From: a virus
DNA length: 21,110 nucleotides
Virus record (IMG/VR): IMGVR_UViG_3300042731_003217
Span: 1-21,110 of that record
Strand: one strand, 5' to 3'
Part shown: piece after piece, positions 13,944 through 21,110 of the stretch
How the letters are laid out: each line of letters opens with the position of its first letter
How positions within the stretch are numbered: position 1 is the stretch's first letter
The notes under the pieces: generated by a model
Told to the model about the DNA's origin: nothing
What the model saw: the letters and a program-made list of their open reading frames with translations, nothing else
Database searches by the model: none
Translations under genes and position numbers: made by a program

Positions 13944-16900
13944 GTTCTTGTTTCCTGCGGTGTTACGGTGAACCCTCCGAGCTCGCGTCGACGCGATCGG
14001 CGCTCCTGTTCATCGTCGAGCCACTCCCGGTTCCGCTCGGCGTTGCGGTCGATTTCAACGTCAACCTCGGGATGGTCCCGGACATATCCGTCGGTGTACT
14101 GCACGGGACTGATCGCGATGGCGTCCCTCTGCTCCTTTCGGTCCTGCTTCTTGCGCTTCTTCTTTTTCTTCTTCTTGCGCGCATCCGGGCCGTATGGGTG
14201 ATCCGTGGGCGGCTTGGCGGCGTAGGTGTTCTCGCCGGGCGTCCTTGCCGGTTTGCCAACGTGCCCCATGGTTCCGACAGGGCGGTCGATCCCTACCAGA
14301 CCAGCGGTCCCTGGGAACTGCTTCGCCGCCTTGATCAGGTCACGCCAGCGGCCGCGGTAGCTCTTGTCGTACCTGCCCAGGAGTGACTCGAGACCCGAGG
14401 ACTCCGGCGGGATGTAGCGCTCCATCTGAAAGACCTTGGCCTGGAGATACCGATCCAGGGTTCCGGGGTGCCTCTCTTTCTTTGGCACCTCGGCCAGGTA
14501 GTCGCTGACCCGCACCTGCTCGCTGGTGAGCTCGTGCTGCTTCCAATTCATGACCATCTGGTTGACGATCGAGCTGTCGAACTGCACCAGGTCGGCGGCC
14601 CACTGGCGGAAGGCGCCCTCTTTCTGCTCGAGCTCCAGATCGAACTCCTCCGGGTGCGCCTCAAAGAACCCCAGCCAAGCCTCGGTCTCGTCGAAGTCCG
14701 GATCGTCCCCAGCCCCAGCCCAGGCCCTCATCCGGGGCCCGAGCTCGGCCTCGGCCTCTCTGGTGAGCACGTCTTTCGCGCTCTTGATCTTGGACAGGCC
14801 GCGGAGGGCCTCGCGCGGAGACTTGGCGAGCTCGAGCACGCGCTCCTCGGGCAGGCCGCGGGCGCTCCAGTAGGCGGCCGCCACCAGCTGGATCGTCCTC
14901 TCGGCCATCTGTTCCGGCTGCGAGCCACCCAGAAAGTGGAGCTTGGGGAACCGTCCGGCCTTGTACAGCTTGGTCACGAACGGGATCATCACGTCCATCG
15001 GCATGGGCTTTTTCGCCATCGGCAGCCCGATCACGAAGTTGCCCTCGCCGAATGCCTCCGAGGCGGCGATGTAGTCCTGGGCCAGGCCCTCGGGGTCACG
15101 AGCCTGGAACGGCACGATGAACTGCACCCCACGTTTCAAGAGCTTCCGCACCCTTTTGGCATACTTTAGCCGCAATTTAGCCGTTTTTTCGGCGTCACCA
15201 ACACGATCCGGCGCCACGACTGTCACCGTCCCCGGTGGGAAGGCATCGGCCAGCCGGTCATAGGCTGCAAAGATCTTCCCGAAATCCAGCGCCCTGGACT
15301 TGACCTTGAGCCTGGCGAGGCGGGTTTCAGCCTTGGTGATCTCTTCCGGATCGGCTTTTTGACGACGGAGCTCCTTGATCTTGGCCTTGGCGCCTGGGAT
15401 GGACATCTGGGCAGCGAACCGCGGGTATTCGCCAGAATCCACCATGAGCTTGAGCCCCTCGCGGTGCGCGTGTTGGGCGAACCGGTCGATAGACTTCTTG
15501 CTCTTGGGGATCTCGTGGGCCGTGATCTGCACGCCTAGGTTGCGGCCGCCCAGGCCGCTGACCCCCTCGAGGGGGACAAAGCGGGCCCTTTCCCCTCCAC
15601 CTGAGACGTTGAGGTACAGGGTGGAAACCACCGCGATCGGGTCCGCCGCCATCTTGCGGTTGATCTCCTGCTGGCGGGCGAAGAACACGCGCTGGCCGCG
15701 GTGGGTTTCTGGCACCTTTGGCACCTTGAACTCGGGGTACTTGTACTCGTATCCCCCGCCCGGCTTGGGTCTGCGGAGAGCTCCCTTCTTGGAGGCGGGA
15801 GCCGGTTGCCAGACGAAGGCAGTCTGCTCTCCTACCTTGCGCGCTGGCTCGGCCTTGCGGATCTCCTTTCCGTCGCGGTAGTCGCCGCCCAAGGCGTGGT
15901 CCACGAACTGTTGGATCGGGATCACGGACATAGACCCGTAGAACTTCGGATTGTCGAAGTGCCGGAGGTACTCCCGCTTGGCTCGCTTGGCCGTCAGGAA
16001 GCCCAGCATCACCTTGTCTTCATCGTACTCCTTGAAATGTGGAGCTTTCTTCTGGTGTACAACGTAGGCGAACTTGGCGTCCTCGTGAGGACCCAGAAAC
16101 ACGTCGACGTGGTCACCGTCCGCGGCCTCCGTCATACGGATGTAGCCGTAGGGCCACCTCATGAGCGTTTCGCCAGTGGTCTTGGTGTGTGGATCGTACC
16201 AGTAGCGCTTGGAGCCGCGCTGGTTCTCGATCGAGATCGGCAGGCCGCGGAAGGTCGTCTTGTAGTGGAGCTTGCGACCCTTGGCGACATCCTCGCTGCG
16301 CACGAGCTCGGTGGCGGCCGCCACGATCGCGCCCGCCTCGCTGCCAGTCCGGCTGTAGGTCTCGAGGCCGGCCGCAACCGCCAGGCCGGGCCGAGTCTCC
16401 GCCAGGCCGGTGAGCGTCGTCTTCCACGAGCTCGCCCGCTTTGCCCACTTCTTGCGCTTGAGCACCTTCCCGACCGGGGTAGGTTCCTTCCCCGGGTGGA
16501 CTACCGCCGGGGTGAACGGATCAGCCTCAACGGTCGGGATCTGCTCATACCGCCCGGCCACCGCCGCGGTGATCGGCCCCCGATGGCCGGCGCGCCGGAG
16601 GGCCAGGGCCGCGCCCTCGATCGTGGCTCCGGAGGTGAAGACATCGTCGACCAGGAGGATCGGAGTGTCAGGGTGGACCCGGGAGAGGTCGGCCGCCATG
16701 GTCTCGGCGTGTTTCGCCGCGCCGAGGCCGCGCTTCCCCTTTTTCCGGCGAGCTCGGGCGCTCTCCACCGCCTTGGTTCGCCGCATCCCGCCGTAGGCTT
16801 GCCCAACCCCCTGGAGGGTGAGCTCGCGCGCTAGGGCGGTCAGGCGCGCCTTGCCGGCGCCGGCGCCCGGGATGGCGACCACCAGACCGCGAAAGCCCTT

Positions 16901-18019
16901 CAGGCCCGGCAACTGAGCCATGAGGGCGGCCGCCTGGCGGGTCGCGGCCTCGTCGCCCTTCTTGACGCCCTCGATCAGGTCCTGTACGCGGTCCCACTTT
17001 GGTGACAGCCCCCGGTGCAGGGTCCTCGAGGCATAGGCCACCGCCGAGCTCACGGGCCTCCAGCTGCCGTCGGCCTGCTTCTGATGCCAGCCCGATCTCC
17101 ACGCCCGGACCTCACCAGGCCGGGCCGCGGCCCCCTTTAGGACCTGGTCCGGTAATTTTTCACCTTTACTGATCTCCTCGAGCGGCACCAGGTCCCACGC
17201 ATCATCGAACCCCCAGCCGGCCGGCACGCGAACCGCCTGACACTGGCACCAGGGGTGCATCGCGCCCATCACGGGCTTCCACTCCGCCCGCTTCCGTCCA
17301 TAGTTGGCCACCCCCTGGCCCATCCACCACTCGACCGGCTCCACCCGGGGCTTGCCGTCAGCGTCCAGGTACAGCCGGAGGCAGTCCTCGCAGGCTGTCG
17401 GCTCGGGCATCTTCGCCATGCCCTCGCCCATGCCATACTTCTCGGCCAGGTTCTCGATGAACCCCATCTGGTGAGCCATGTGACTCTCTGTCGCGGCGAT
17501 CCGGCCCCAGTCCCGCGCCCAGTCGTCTGACATCTGGCGCAGCCGGGTGGTCAGCCGGCCGATCGTCTCGCGCCGGGCCGCAGCCTGCCCCGATTCGCTC
17601 TGGATCGAGTACCTGAAAGCCTCGGCCAGCTCCTGGTCAAGGTCCGCGGCGACCAGGGCCATCTCGCCCTCGTAGCGCGTGCCCAGGCCGACGCAGAACT
17701 GGCCGGCTCGCCCGGCCAGGAACTCGTAAGCTCGGCGCTCCTGGTCCGAGAGCTCCACCGGGTTCGCGGCCAGGTAGTTGATGAACTGCTGGTAGCTCAT
17801 TTGGGAGGCACCCGGGAGCTTCTCCATCAGGCGGCCGAACTCGAAGGCGTCGAGCACGATGTTGTGCAGGTCGTCGGGGTCGATGAACCCCTCGTCCACC
17901 AGGCGCCTGATCTCCTTTTCGGAGACCTCCATCCCGGTGGTACTGATCGCCAACGAGGTGGAGGCGTCACGGATGATATCCCTGATCTGGGCGATCTGTT
18001 CGGCCGTCAGCAGTGCCAT
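13940..18019 (-). CDS. MuF-type polyvalent virion protein: MuF + phosphoribosyltransferase + pyrophosphatase + TGT/DpdA-like, 1359 aa
   Basis: ATG start after an AAGGAG site inside the upstream gene's end. Domains in order: (1) residues about 1-270, Mu gpF-like head morphogenesis domain with CEDCLRL (210-216) and the family's closing HPWCQC (255-260). (2) about 376-490, ComF-like phosphoribosyltransferase with PRPP loop ILLVDDVFTSGAT (454-466) and an upstream PGAGAGK loop. (3) about 579-710, phage-type inorganic pyrophosphatase with GLPISIENQRGSKR and GYIRMTEAADGDHVDVFLGP (625-644); D634, D636 and D639 form the DxDxxD metal motif. (4) about 775-1060, TIM-barrel region resembling tRNA-guanine transglycosylase/DpdA: VDSGEY (860-865), VVAPD (934-938), IVPFQ (968-972), VIGLPM (996-1001) and LHFLGGS (1027-1033). 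The last 300 residues are unrecognised and end in a Lys-rich, hydrophilic tail. MuF proteins are packaged in virions, so the enzymes may enter the host with DNA. No TGT nucleophile Asp is evident. Confidence 0.88.
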   Translation of the reverse strand: MALLTAEQIAQIRDIIRDASTSLAISTTGMEVSEKEIRRLVDEGFIDPDDLHNIVLDAFEFGRLMEKLPGASQMSYQQFINYLAANPVELSDQERRAYEFLAGRAGQFCVGLGTRYEGEMALVAADLDQELAEAFRYSIQSESGQAAARRETIGRLTTRLRQMSDDWARDWGRIAATESHMAHQMGFIENLAEKYGMGEGMAKMPEPTACEDCLRLYLDADGKPRVEPVEWWMGQGVANYGRKRAEWKPVMGAMHPWCQCQAVRVPAGWGFDDAWDLVPLEEISKGEKLPDQVLKGAAARPGEVRAWRSGWHQKQADGSWRPVSSAVAYASRTLHRGLSPKWDRVQDLIEGVKKGDEAATRQAAALMAQLPGLKGFRGLVVAIPGAGAGKARLTALARELTLQGVGQAYGGMRRTKAVESARARRKKGKRGLGAAKHAETMAADLSRVHPDTPILLVDDVFTSGATIEGAALALRRAGHRGPITAAVAGRYEQIPTVEADPFTPAVVHPGKEPTPVGKVLKRKKWAKRASSWKTTLTGLAETRPGLAVAAGLETYSRTGSEAGAIVAAATELVRSEDVAKGRKLHYKTTFRGLPISIENQRGSKRYWYDPHTKTTGETLMRWPYGYIRMTEAADGDHVDVFLGPHEDAKFAYVVHQKKAPHFKEYDEDKVMLGFLTAKRAKREYLRHFDNPKFYGSMSVIPIQQFVDHALGGDYRDGKEIRKAEPARKVGEQTAFVWQPAPASKKGALRRPKPGGGYEYKYPEFKVPKVPETHRGQRVFFARQQEINRKMAADPIAVVSTLYLNVSGGGERARFVPLEGVSGLGGRNLGVQITAHEIPKSKKSIDRFAQHAHREGLKLMVDSGEYPRFAAQMSIPGAKAKIKELRRQKADPEEITKAETRLARLKVKSRALDFGKIFAAYDRLADAFPPGTVTVVAPDRVGDAEKTAKLRLKYAKRVRKLLKRGVQFIVPFQARDPEGLAQDYIAASEAFGEGNFVIGLPMAKKPMPMDVMIPFVTKLYKAGRFPKLHFLGGSQPEQMAERTIQLVAAAYWSARGLPEERVLELAKSPREALRGLSKIKSAKDVLTREAEAELGPRMRAWAGAGDDPDFDETEAWLGFFEAHPEEFDLELEQKEGAFRQWAADLVQFDSSIVNQMVMNWKQHELTSEQVRVSDYLAEVPKKERHPGTLDRYLQAKVFQMERYIPPESSGLESLLGRYDKSYRGRWRDLIKAAKQFPGTAGLVGIDRPVGTMGHVGKPARTPGENTYAAKPPTDHPYGPDARKKKKKKKRKKQDRKEQRDAIAISPVQYTDGYVRDHPEVDVEIDRNAERNREWLDDEQERRSRRRELGGFTVTPQETRT

Positions 18020-18020
18020 A

Positions 18021-18257
18021 CTACTCCTTGAGCACTTCGGCGATCTTGGCCATCATCTTGGCGCGGATCTTCTGTACCGTCCGCCCCGCCCGGTCCACGC
18101 CCCCCTGGAGAGCGGGCAAGTCCAGCTTCCGCGGTTGCTGGTCTTGCTTGGCCTTCTCCAGATCACAGTGGTGCCCCGCGATCTTGCGGATCACCCTGAT
18201 TGCATCCTCGGCGCGCTCCTCGAGCTCGCCGGGCCGCGCTTCGACCCGGATCTTCAT
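18021..18257 (-). CDS. Small helical charged protein, 78 aa
   Basis: The start is ATG at 18257, overlapping the previous stop as TGATG; a longer reading to 18809 would run through the portal gene in another frame and is rejected. The protein is short, charged and probably helical (ELEERAEDAIRVIRKIAG, then VQKIRAKMMAKIAEVLKE), with a Pro-containing break near residue 42-52. Its stop lies inside the ribosome binding site of the MuF gene, so the two are coupled. I recognise no family. Between portal and MuF genes, a small head-assembly or scaffold-like helper is plausible. Confidence 0.7.
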   Translation of the reverse strand: MKIRVEARPGELEERAEDAIRVIRKIAGHHCDLEKAKQDQQPRKLDLPALQGGVDRAGRTVQKIRAKMMAKIAEVLKE

Positions 18258-18640
18258 CAGCCGGCCAGGTAGTACGTGAGCGTTACCGTGGCACCGGTAC
18301 CGTTGCTGACGGCAATCGCCGTGAGCTCGCCCTCCCACATCACCTTTGCCTTCTGGCCACTCACCGGGACGAGCTTGAGCGAGTCGGATCCTCCGTTGAA
18401 CTTGAAGGAGAGCTCCCCATCGCATTCCATGTAGAGGATCTTGGCGGAGGTGACCCCGCCGAACTGGATCGTCTCGTCGGTGGCGCCGTCTGCAACCTCC
18501 GTCGTGCCAGACATCTCCTCCGTGATATCCGTCCGGGTGGTCGTTGTGGTCACGTCCTCGGTGCGCTGGAAGCCGATCTGCTTCTTTTCCGAGCTCAGCG
18601 CCGAGAGAATCTGAAAGGTCAACTCTGCGTAAAGGCTCAT
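18257..18640 (-). CDS. Small beta-rich head-region protein, 127 aa
   Basis: ATG overlaps the portal stop as ATGA. The first ~20 residues are helical, then comes a Thr-rich stretch (VTTTTTRTDITEEM), followed by an apparently all-beta part (AKILYMECDGELSFKFNGGSDSLKL...VMWEGELTAIAVSNGTGATVTLTYYLAG). The strand pattern resembles small jelly-roll phage decoration proteins. I do not recognise the family. The unusual place, between portal and MuF genes, may mean a portal-associated or head-decoration role; no catalytic motif is present. Confidence 0.7.
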   Translation of the reverse strand: MSLYAELTFQILSALSSEKKQIGFQRTEDVTTTTTRTDITEEMSGTTEVADGATDETIQFGGVTSAKILYMECDGELSFKFNGGSDSLKLVPVSGQKAKVMWEGELTAIAVSNGTGATVTLTYYLAG

Positions 18641-20325
18641 AGCTCAATCTCGTAGGTTCGGGTGTTGTTCGGTAGGGCCTTTTCCGTGACCCTTGCCTTC
18701 TTGATATCCGCCTCGAACCATTGGCCCTTGGCGGCCTCCATTGGCTGACCCGTTTCCTCCGGCCAACCTGGTCCTTCCTCTTCTGGGGCGCCCCCCTCGA
18801 GCTCGCCACCCGGCTCGCCCATCATCGCATCCCAGGCCCCGCCTTCCTCTCCCTCGCCCATGGCTGCCTGGTCCTTCTGCTGTGAGAACTGGAGCCACGT
18901 CGGGTCTAGGATCACGTCGCCCTTCCCATCCGGCAGCGGCGGTAGATCGTCCTCGGCTCGAATCTCGTCCACCGTCATCTTGTAGGAGACCTGCTTCTTC
19001 TCCTGGTCGATCACGTCGCTGGCATCCTTGGGGTTGATGCCGGTGAAGTTGATTTCCATGTCCGGCTCGATCGGCCAGATCAGGTAGCGGTTGATCCAGG
19101 TGGCCATCGACCGCAGCAGCGGCCGCAGACCGCGATCCTTGCTGCTCTTGACTCGCTGCTCCGCCGGCGCCTGGAACATCTGAGAAGACTGGCCGGTGTT
19201 GCCGTAGGTGAAATTGATCTCGGTCGGGTCGAATTGGTAGACACCGCAAGCGACCTTGATCAGGAAGTCGAAAAATGCCGAAAATTCCATGTCTCTGTTA
19301 CTGGCATGGAGATTGATCCACTGGAGCTCCTCGGCGTTGGTGATCGGGGTCCTCCAGGCGTTCTGCACGCCGTTGATCATCGCGTACCAGTGGCGCCTGA
19401 ATGCGTCGAGCTTGCTGTCCGGGATGGATCCCTTGAAGTTGAGCACGCCCTTGGTCGCGCTGCCCTGGCTGAAGAACCTGCGGTTGTACTCGAACGCCCA
19501 GAGCATGGCCGTGATGGTGGAGATCAGCATCTCGAGCTCGGAGAACCCGTAGCCGTTGAGGCGGATCCCGGTGCGCGGGTTGCGGACTCCGAAACAGAGC
19601 TCCTGGATCGCGAACTCGGCGATCACCACGTCATCATAGATCTGGACGTAGCGGGCCCGGTCCGGATCATCTTGCACGTCTGCGCCGGGCGGGAGGTCTG
19701 CGATCCGGATCGTCGCGGCGTCGACGGCATAGAAGTCCGCCGGATCACCTTTCCGGTTGGGCACCACCTCGAACGCGGCCTGATCGTAGGTGAGGGAGTC
19801 CCTGGTCAGCTTGCGAAGGAACTGCTCAAAGGTGTCTTTCCCGAGGGATTGGGAGCTCCCGGTGTTGAGGAGCCAGCGGGAGATATCGTCAGCGCGCTGC
19901 TTTTCTTTCTTCGTGGCGTTCTTGTCCTTGTCCCGGAGCACGATCTGGAAACCGGGCTCGCGGTCGTTGGGCTGGAGCACCGCGAAGTTGGCCACCTGGT
20001 TGATCCTGGTCTGGACGATCGCCGCAACCACTGGGACTCGGCGGGTCATCTCGGCCAGGGTATAGTAGGTGATCCCGCTCGGCCGATCCTTGTACCCCAG
20101 CTGGTCGATCACCGCGAACGGATCGTACAGCAGGGCCTTCGGATCGTCCTTCGCCGGCTCGGGCAGGCCGGCTGGCAGGTCTCCCGGGTAACCGTCCTGA
20201 TTTCGGTTGCGGGCAACGTCCGCAGCGGCCTTTTCGAAGCTATCCGCGGCTACGTTGCCCACGAAGCCCAGGGCGCCGCCCAGGGCGTCGGAGACCCTGC
20301 CCCGTAGATTGTCAATCACGCCCAT
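18637..20325 (-). CDS. Phage portal protein, 562 aa
   Basis: ATG start with a GGAGG site. Length and sequence fit the HK97-type portal family, which forms the dodecameric ring through which DNA enters and leaves the head. Recognisable parts are YTLAEMTRRVPVVAAIVQTRINQVA near residue 86 and the central SLTYDQAAFEVVPNRKGDP. Others are YGFSELEMLISTITAMLWAFEYNRRFFSQGS and GVYQFDPTEINF followed by a GQSSQMFQAPAEQRV stretch. These match the clip-wing-stem pattern of portals. The C-terminal ~80 residues are Gly/Glu/Pro-rich and probably disordered (GEGEEGGAWDAMMGEPGGEL). The stop overlaps the next start, coupling it to the small protein downstream. Terminase genes would be expected to the right, outside the window. 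Confidence 0.92.
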   Translation of the reverse strand: MGVIDNLRGRVSDALGGALGFVGNVAADSFEKAAADVARNRNQDGYPGDLPAGLPEPAKDDPKALLYDPFAVIDQLGYKDRPSGITYYTLAEMTRRVPVVAAIVQTRINQVANFAVLQPNDREPGFQIVLRDKDKNATKKEKQRADDISRWLLNTGSSQSLGKDTFEQFLRKLTRDSLTYDQAAFEVVPNRKGDPADFYAVDAATIRIADLPPGADVQDDPDRARYVQIYDDVVIAEFAIQELCFGVRNPRTGIRLNGYGFSELEMLISTITAMLWAFEYNRRFFSQGSATKGVLNFKGSIPDSKLDAFRRHWYAMINGVQNAWRTPITNAEELQWINLHASNRDMEFSAFFDFLIKVACGVYQFDPTEINFTYGNTGQSSQMFQAPAEQRVKSSKDRGLRPLLRSMATWINRYLIWPIEPDMEINFTGINPKDASDVIDQEKKQVSYKMTVDEIRAEDDLPPLPDGKGDVILDPTWLQFSQQKDQAAMGEGEEGGAWDAMMGEPGGELEGGAPEEEGPGWPEETGQPMEAAKGQWFEADIKKARVTEKALPNNTRTYEIEL

Positions 20326-20340
20326 GGCGCCCTCCGGTGT

Positions 20341-21110
20341 CTACTCGGTCCGCTTGGCGTCCCTGTTGTAGGCGACGTTGATGTTGGCCTGGCCGTCGCG
20401 CGTGTCCATCCGGTGCAGACGGCGCGTGTACGGGTCGTCATCGTCGATCACCTGGATCGGCGGAGACTCGGACTTGGTCACCCTGGCAGGGGTCCGGACC
20501 ATGGGCTCTTGCGTCCGCTGAGCGTCCGTGAACCACGAATCCAGCCCACCCTGGCCATCGTTCCCGGCCGGGTCGTCCCGGATGATCGCGGTGTCCGCCT
20601 GGTCGCGGGCCACCGCCTCGCGCTGGTCGGCGCCCTCTTCGGTGAACCCCTCGCCGGCCTTGACGGACTTCCGCATGGTCTTGCTGGCGTGGGTCCGCGG
20701 AGAGATCCCGATCCCGAACTCGCCGTCCTCGAGCGACTTGGCCAGGGCCTCGTCTGCTTCCAGATGCACCTGGCACTTGTTCACGAGCACCGACTTGGGC
20801 TTGCTCAGCTTGTCCTCTCCCTCTTCTGGCTTCATCGTCTCCTCTTCTTTCAGGGCCTTTTCGGCCTCTTTTCTCGCCTTCTTCTGCCCGGCGAGCTTCT
20901 TGCTGGTCTTGCTGGTCTTGCTCGGCACTCCGCCGGCGCGGCGGTAGACCGTGGCAGCCACGGCCGCGGGGTCGGAGGGTGGTCTCTTGGAGCTCCGGAT
21001 TTTGGCCTCGAGTTCGCTGAAGTGGTACTCGTGGCCGCGCTGGCTGACCATCGTCTTCGAGATCTCGTGCTTCCGGCGTAGCTGCTCGGCCCGGCGGGTG
21101 TGCTCGTGGC
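20341..21110 (-). CDS. Partial charged phage protein, 5' end beyond window
   Basis: An ATG at 21051 begins a 236-codon frame, but the same frame stays open through 21110 with coding-like residues (RRAEQLRRKHEISKT), so the true start is probably outside the window. The visible part has a basic helical region with YHFSELEAKIRS and DPAAVAATVYRRAGGV, then a Lys/Glu-rich stretch (SKKLAGQKKARKEAEKALK). A Cys-His segment follows (VNKCQVHLEADEALAKSLED), and the C-terminus is hydrophilic. The SDPAAVAA part loosely recalls short helical motifs in phage structural and MuF-associated proteins. No enzyme motif is seen and it does not look like a terminase large subunit. Position just before the portal suggests a packaging or head-related role. 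Confidence 0.65.
   Translation of the reverse strand, partial: HEHTRRAEQLRRKHEISKTMVSQRGHEYHFSELEAKIRSSKRPPSDPAAVAATVYRRAGGVPSKTSKTSKKLAGQKKARKEAEKALKEEETMKPEEGEDKLSKPKSVLVNKCQVHLEADEALAKSLEDGEFGIGISPRTHASKTMRKSVKAGEGFTEEGADQREAVARDQADTAIIRDDPAGNDGQGGLDSWFTDAQRTQEPMVRTPARVTKSESPPIQVIDDDDPYTRRLHRMDTRDGQANINVAYNRDAKRTE

Noticed and set aside
18021-18809. A 262-codon version of the small gene before MuF
   Set aside because: Its first two thirds overlap the portal and the 127-residue gene in another frame and look like shadow sequence; the ATG at 18257 gives a TGATG junction and a clean 78-residue protein.
20640-20790. A possible third copy of the capsid-arm segment in the right-edge gene (EALAKSLEDGEFG, VKAGEGF)
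   Set aside because: Only short, scattered resemblance without the GEGFPLRTE and KVVTYK blocks in register, so it is not supported as homology.

Overview
The window is part of the structural region of a tailed double-stranded DNA bacteriophage or prophage (Caudoviricetes). The evidence is an HK97-type portal, a Mu gpF-like head morphogenesis protein, a prohead protease, an acidic scaffold-like protein and a major capsid protein, in canonical order. Every gene I accept is on the minus strand and reads from high to low coordinates. Genes are packed tightly: several pairs overlap by 1-4 nt (ATGA, GTGA or TGATG) and most starts have a clear GGAGG-type ribosome binding site. The DNA is GC-rich, which fits a GC-rich bacterial host, but nothing here identifies that host. 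No integrase, tRNA, CRISPR array or host gene is visible.

Head assembly (about 21110 down to 9400). From the right edge: a partial charged protein, the portal, two small proteins, and a 1359-residue MuF-type protein. Then come an unknown basic protein, a zinc-ribbon protein, the prohead protease, the scaffold candidate and the major capsid protein. The 1359-residue protein carries, in order, a MuF domain, a ComF-like phosphoribosyltransferase with an intact PRPP loop, a phage-type inorganic pyrophosphatase domain with a DGDHVDV acidic motif, and a TIM-barrel region resembling tRNA-guanine transglycosylase/DpdA. This looks like a 'polyvalent' virion protein that could carry nucleobase chemistry into the host cell.

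The major capsid gene is interrupted by a 265-nt group I intron of subgroup IA character with no internal ORF. P2 to P9 elements can be folded by eye, and exact removal restores a 481-residue frame. The unspliced message would give only an 89-residue product. A 40-residue segment of the capsid N-terminal arm also occurs, 29/40 identical, in the C-terminal tail of the prohead protease.

Distal region (about 9400 down to 1). After two hairpins, one burying the next gene's Shine-Dalgarno, there are four small beta-rich or head-associated proteins and two LamG/carbohydrate-binding-like proteins. A small CxxCxxCC (YkgJ-like) protein follows, then three large beta-rich structural proteins that look like fibres or adhesins; the last runs off the left edge. 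No tail tube, sheath or tape-measure gene is recognisable, so this half may encode head decoration/fibre or adsorption components. Except for the intron, no gene-free stretch exceeds 300 nt.
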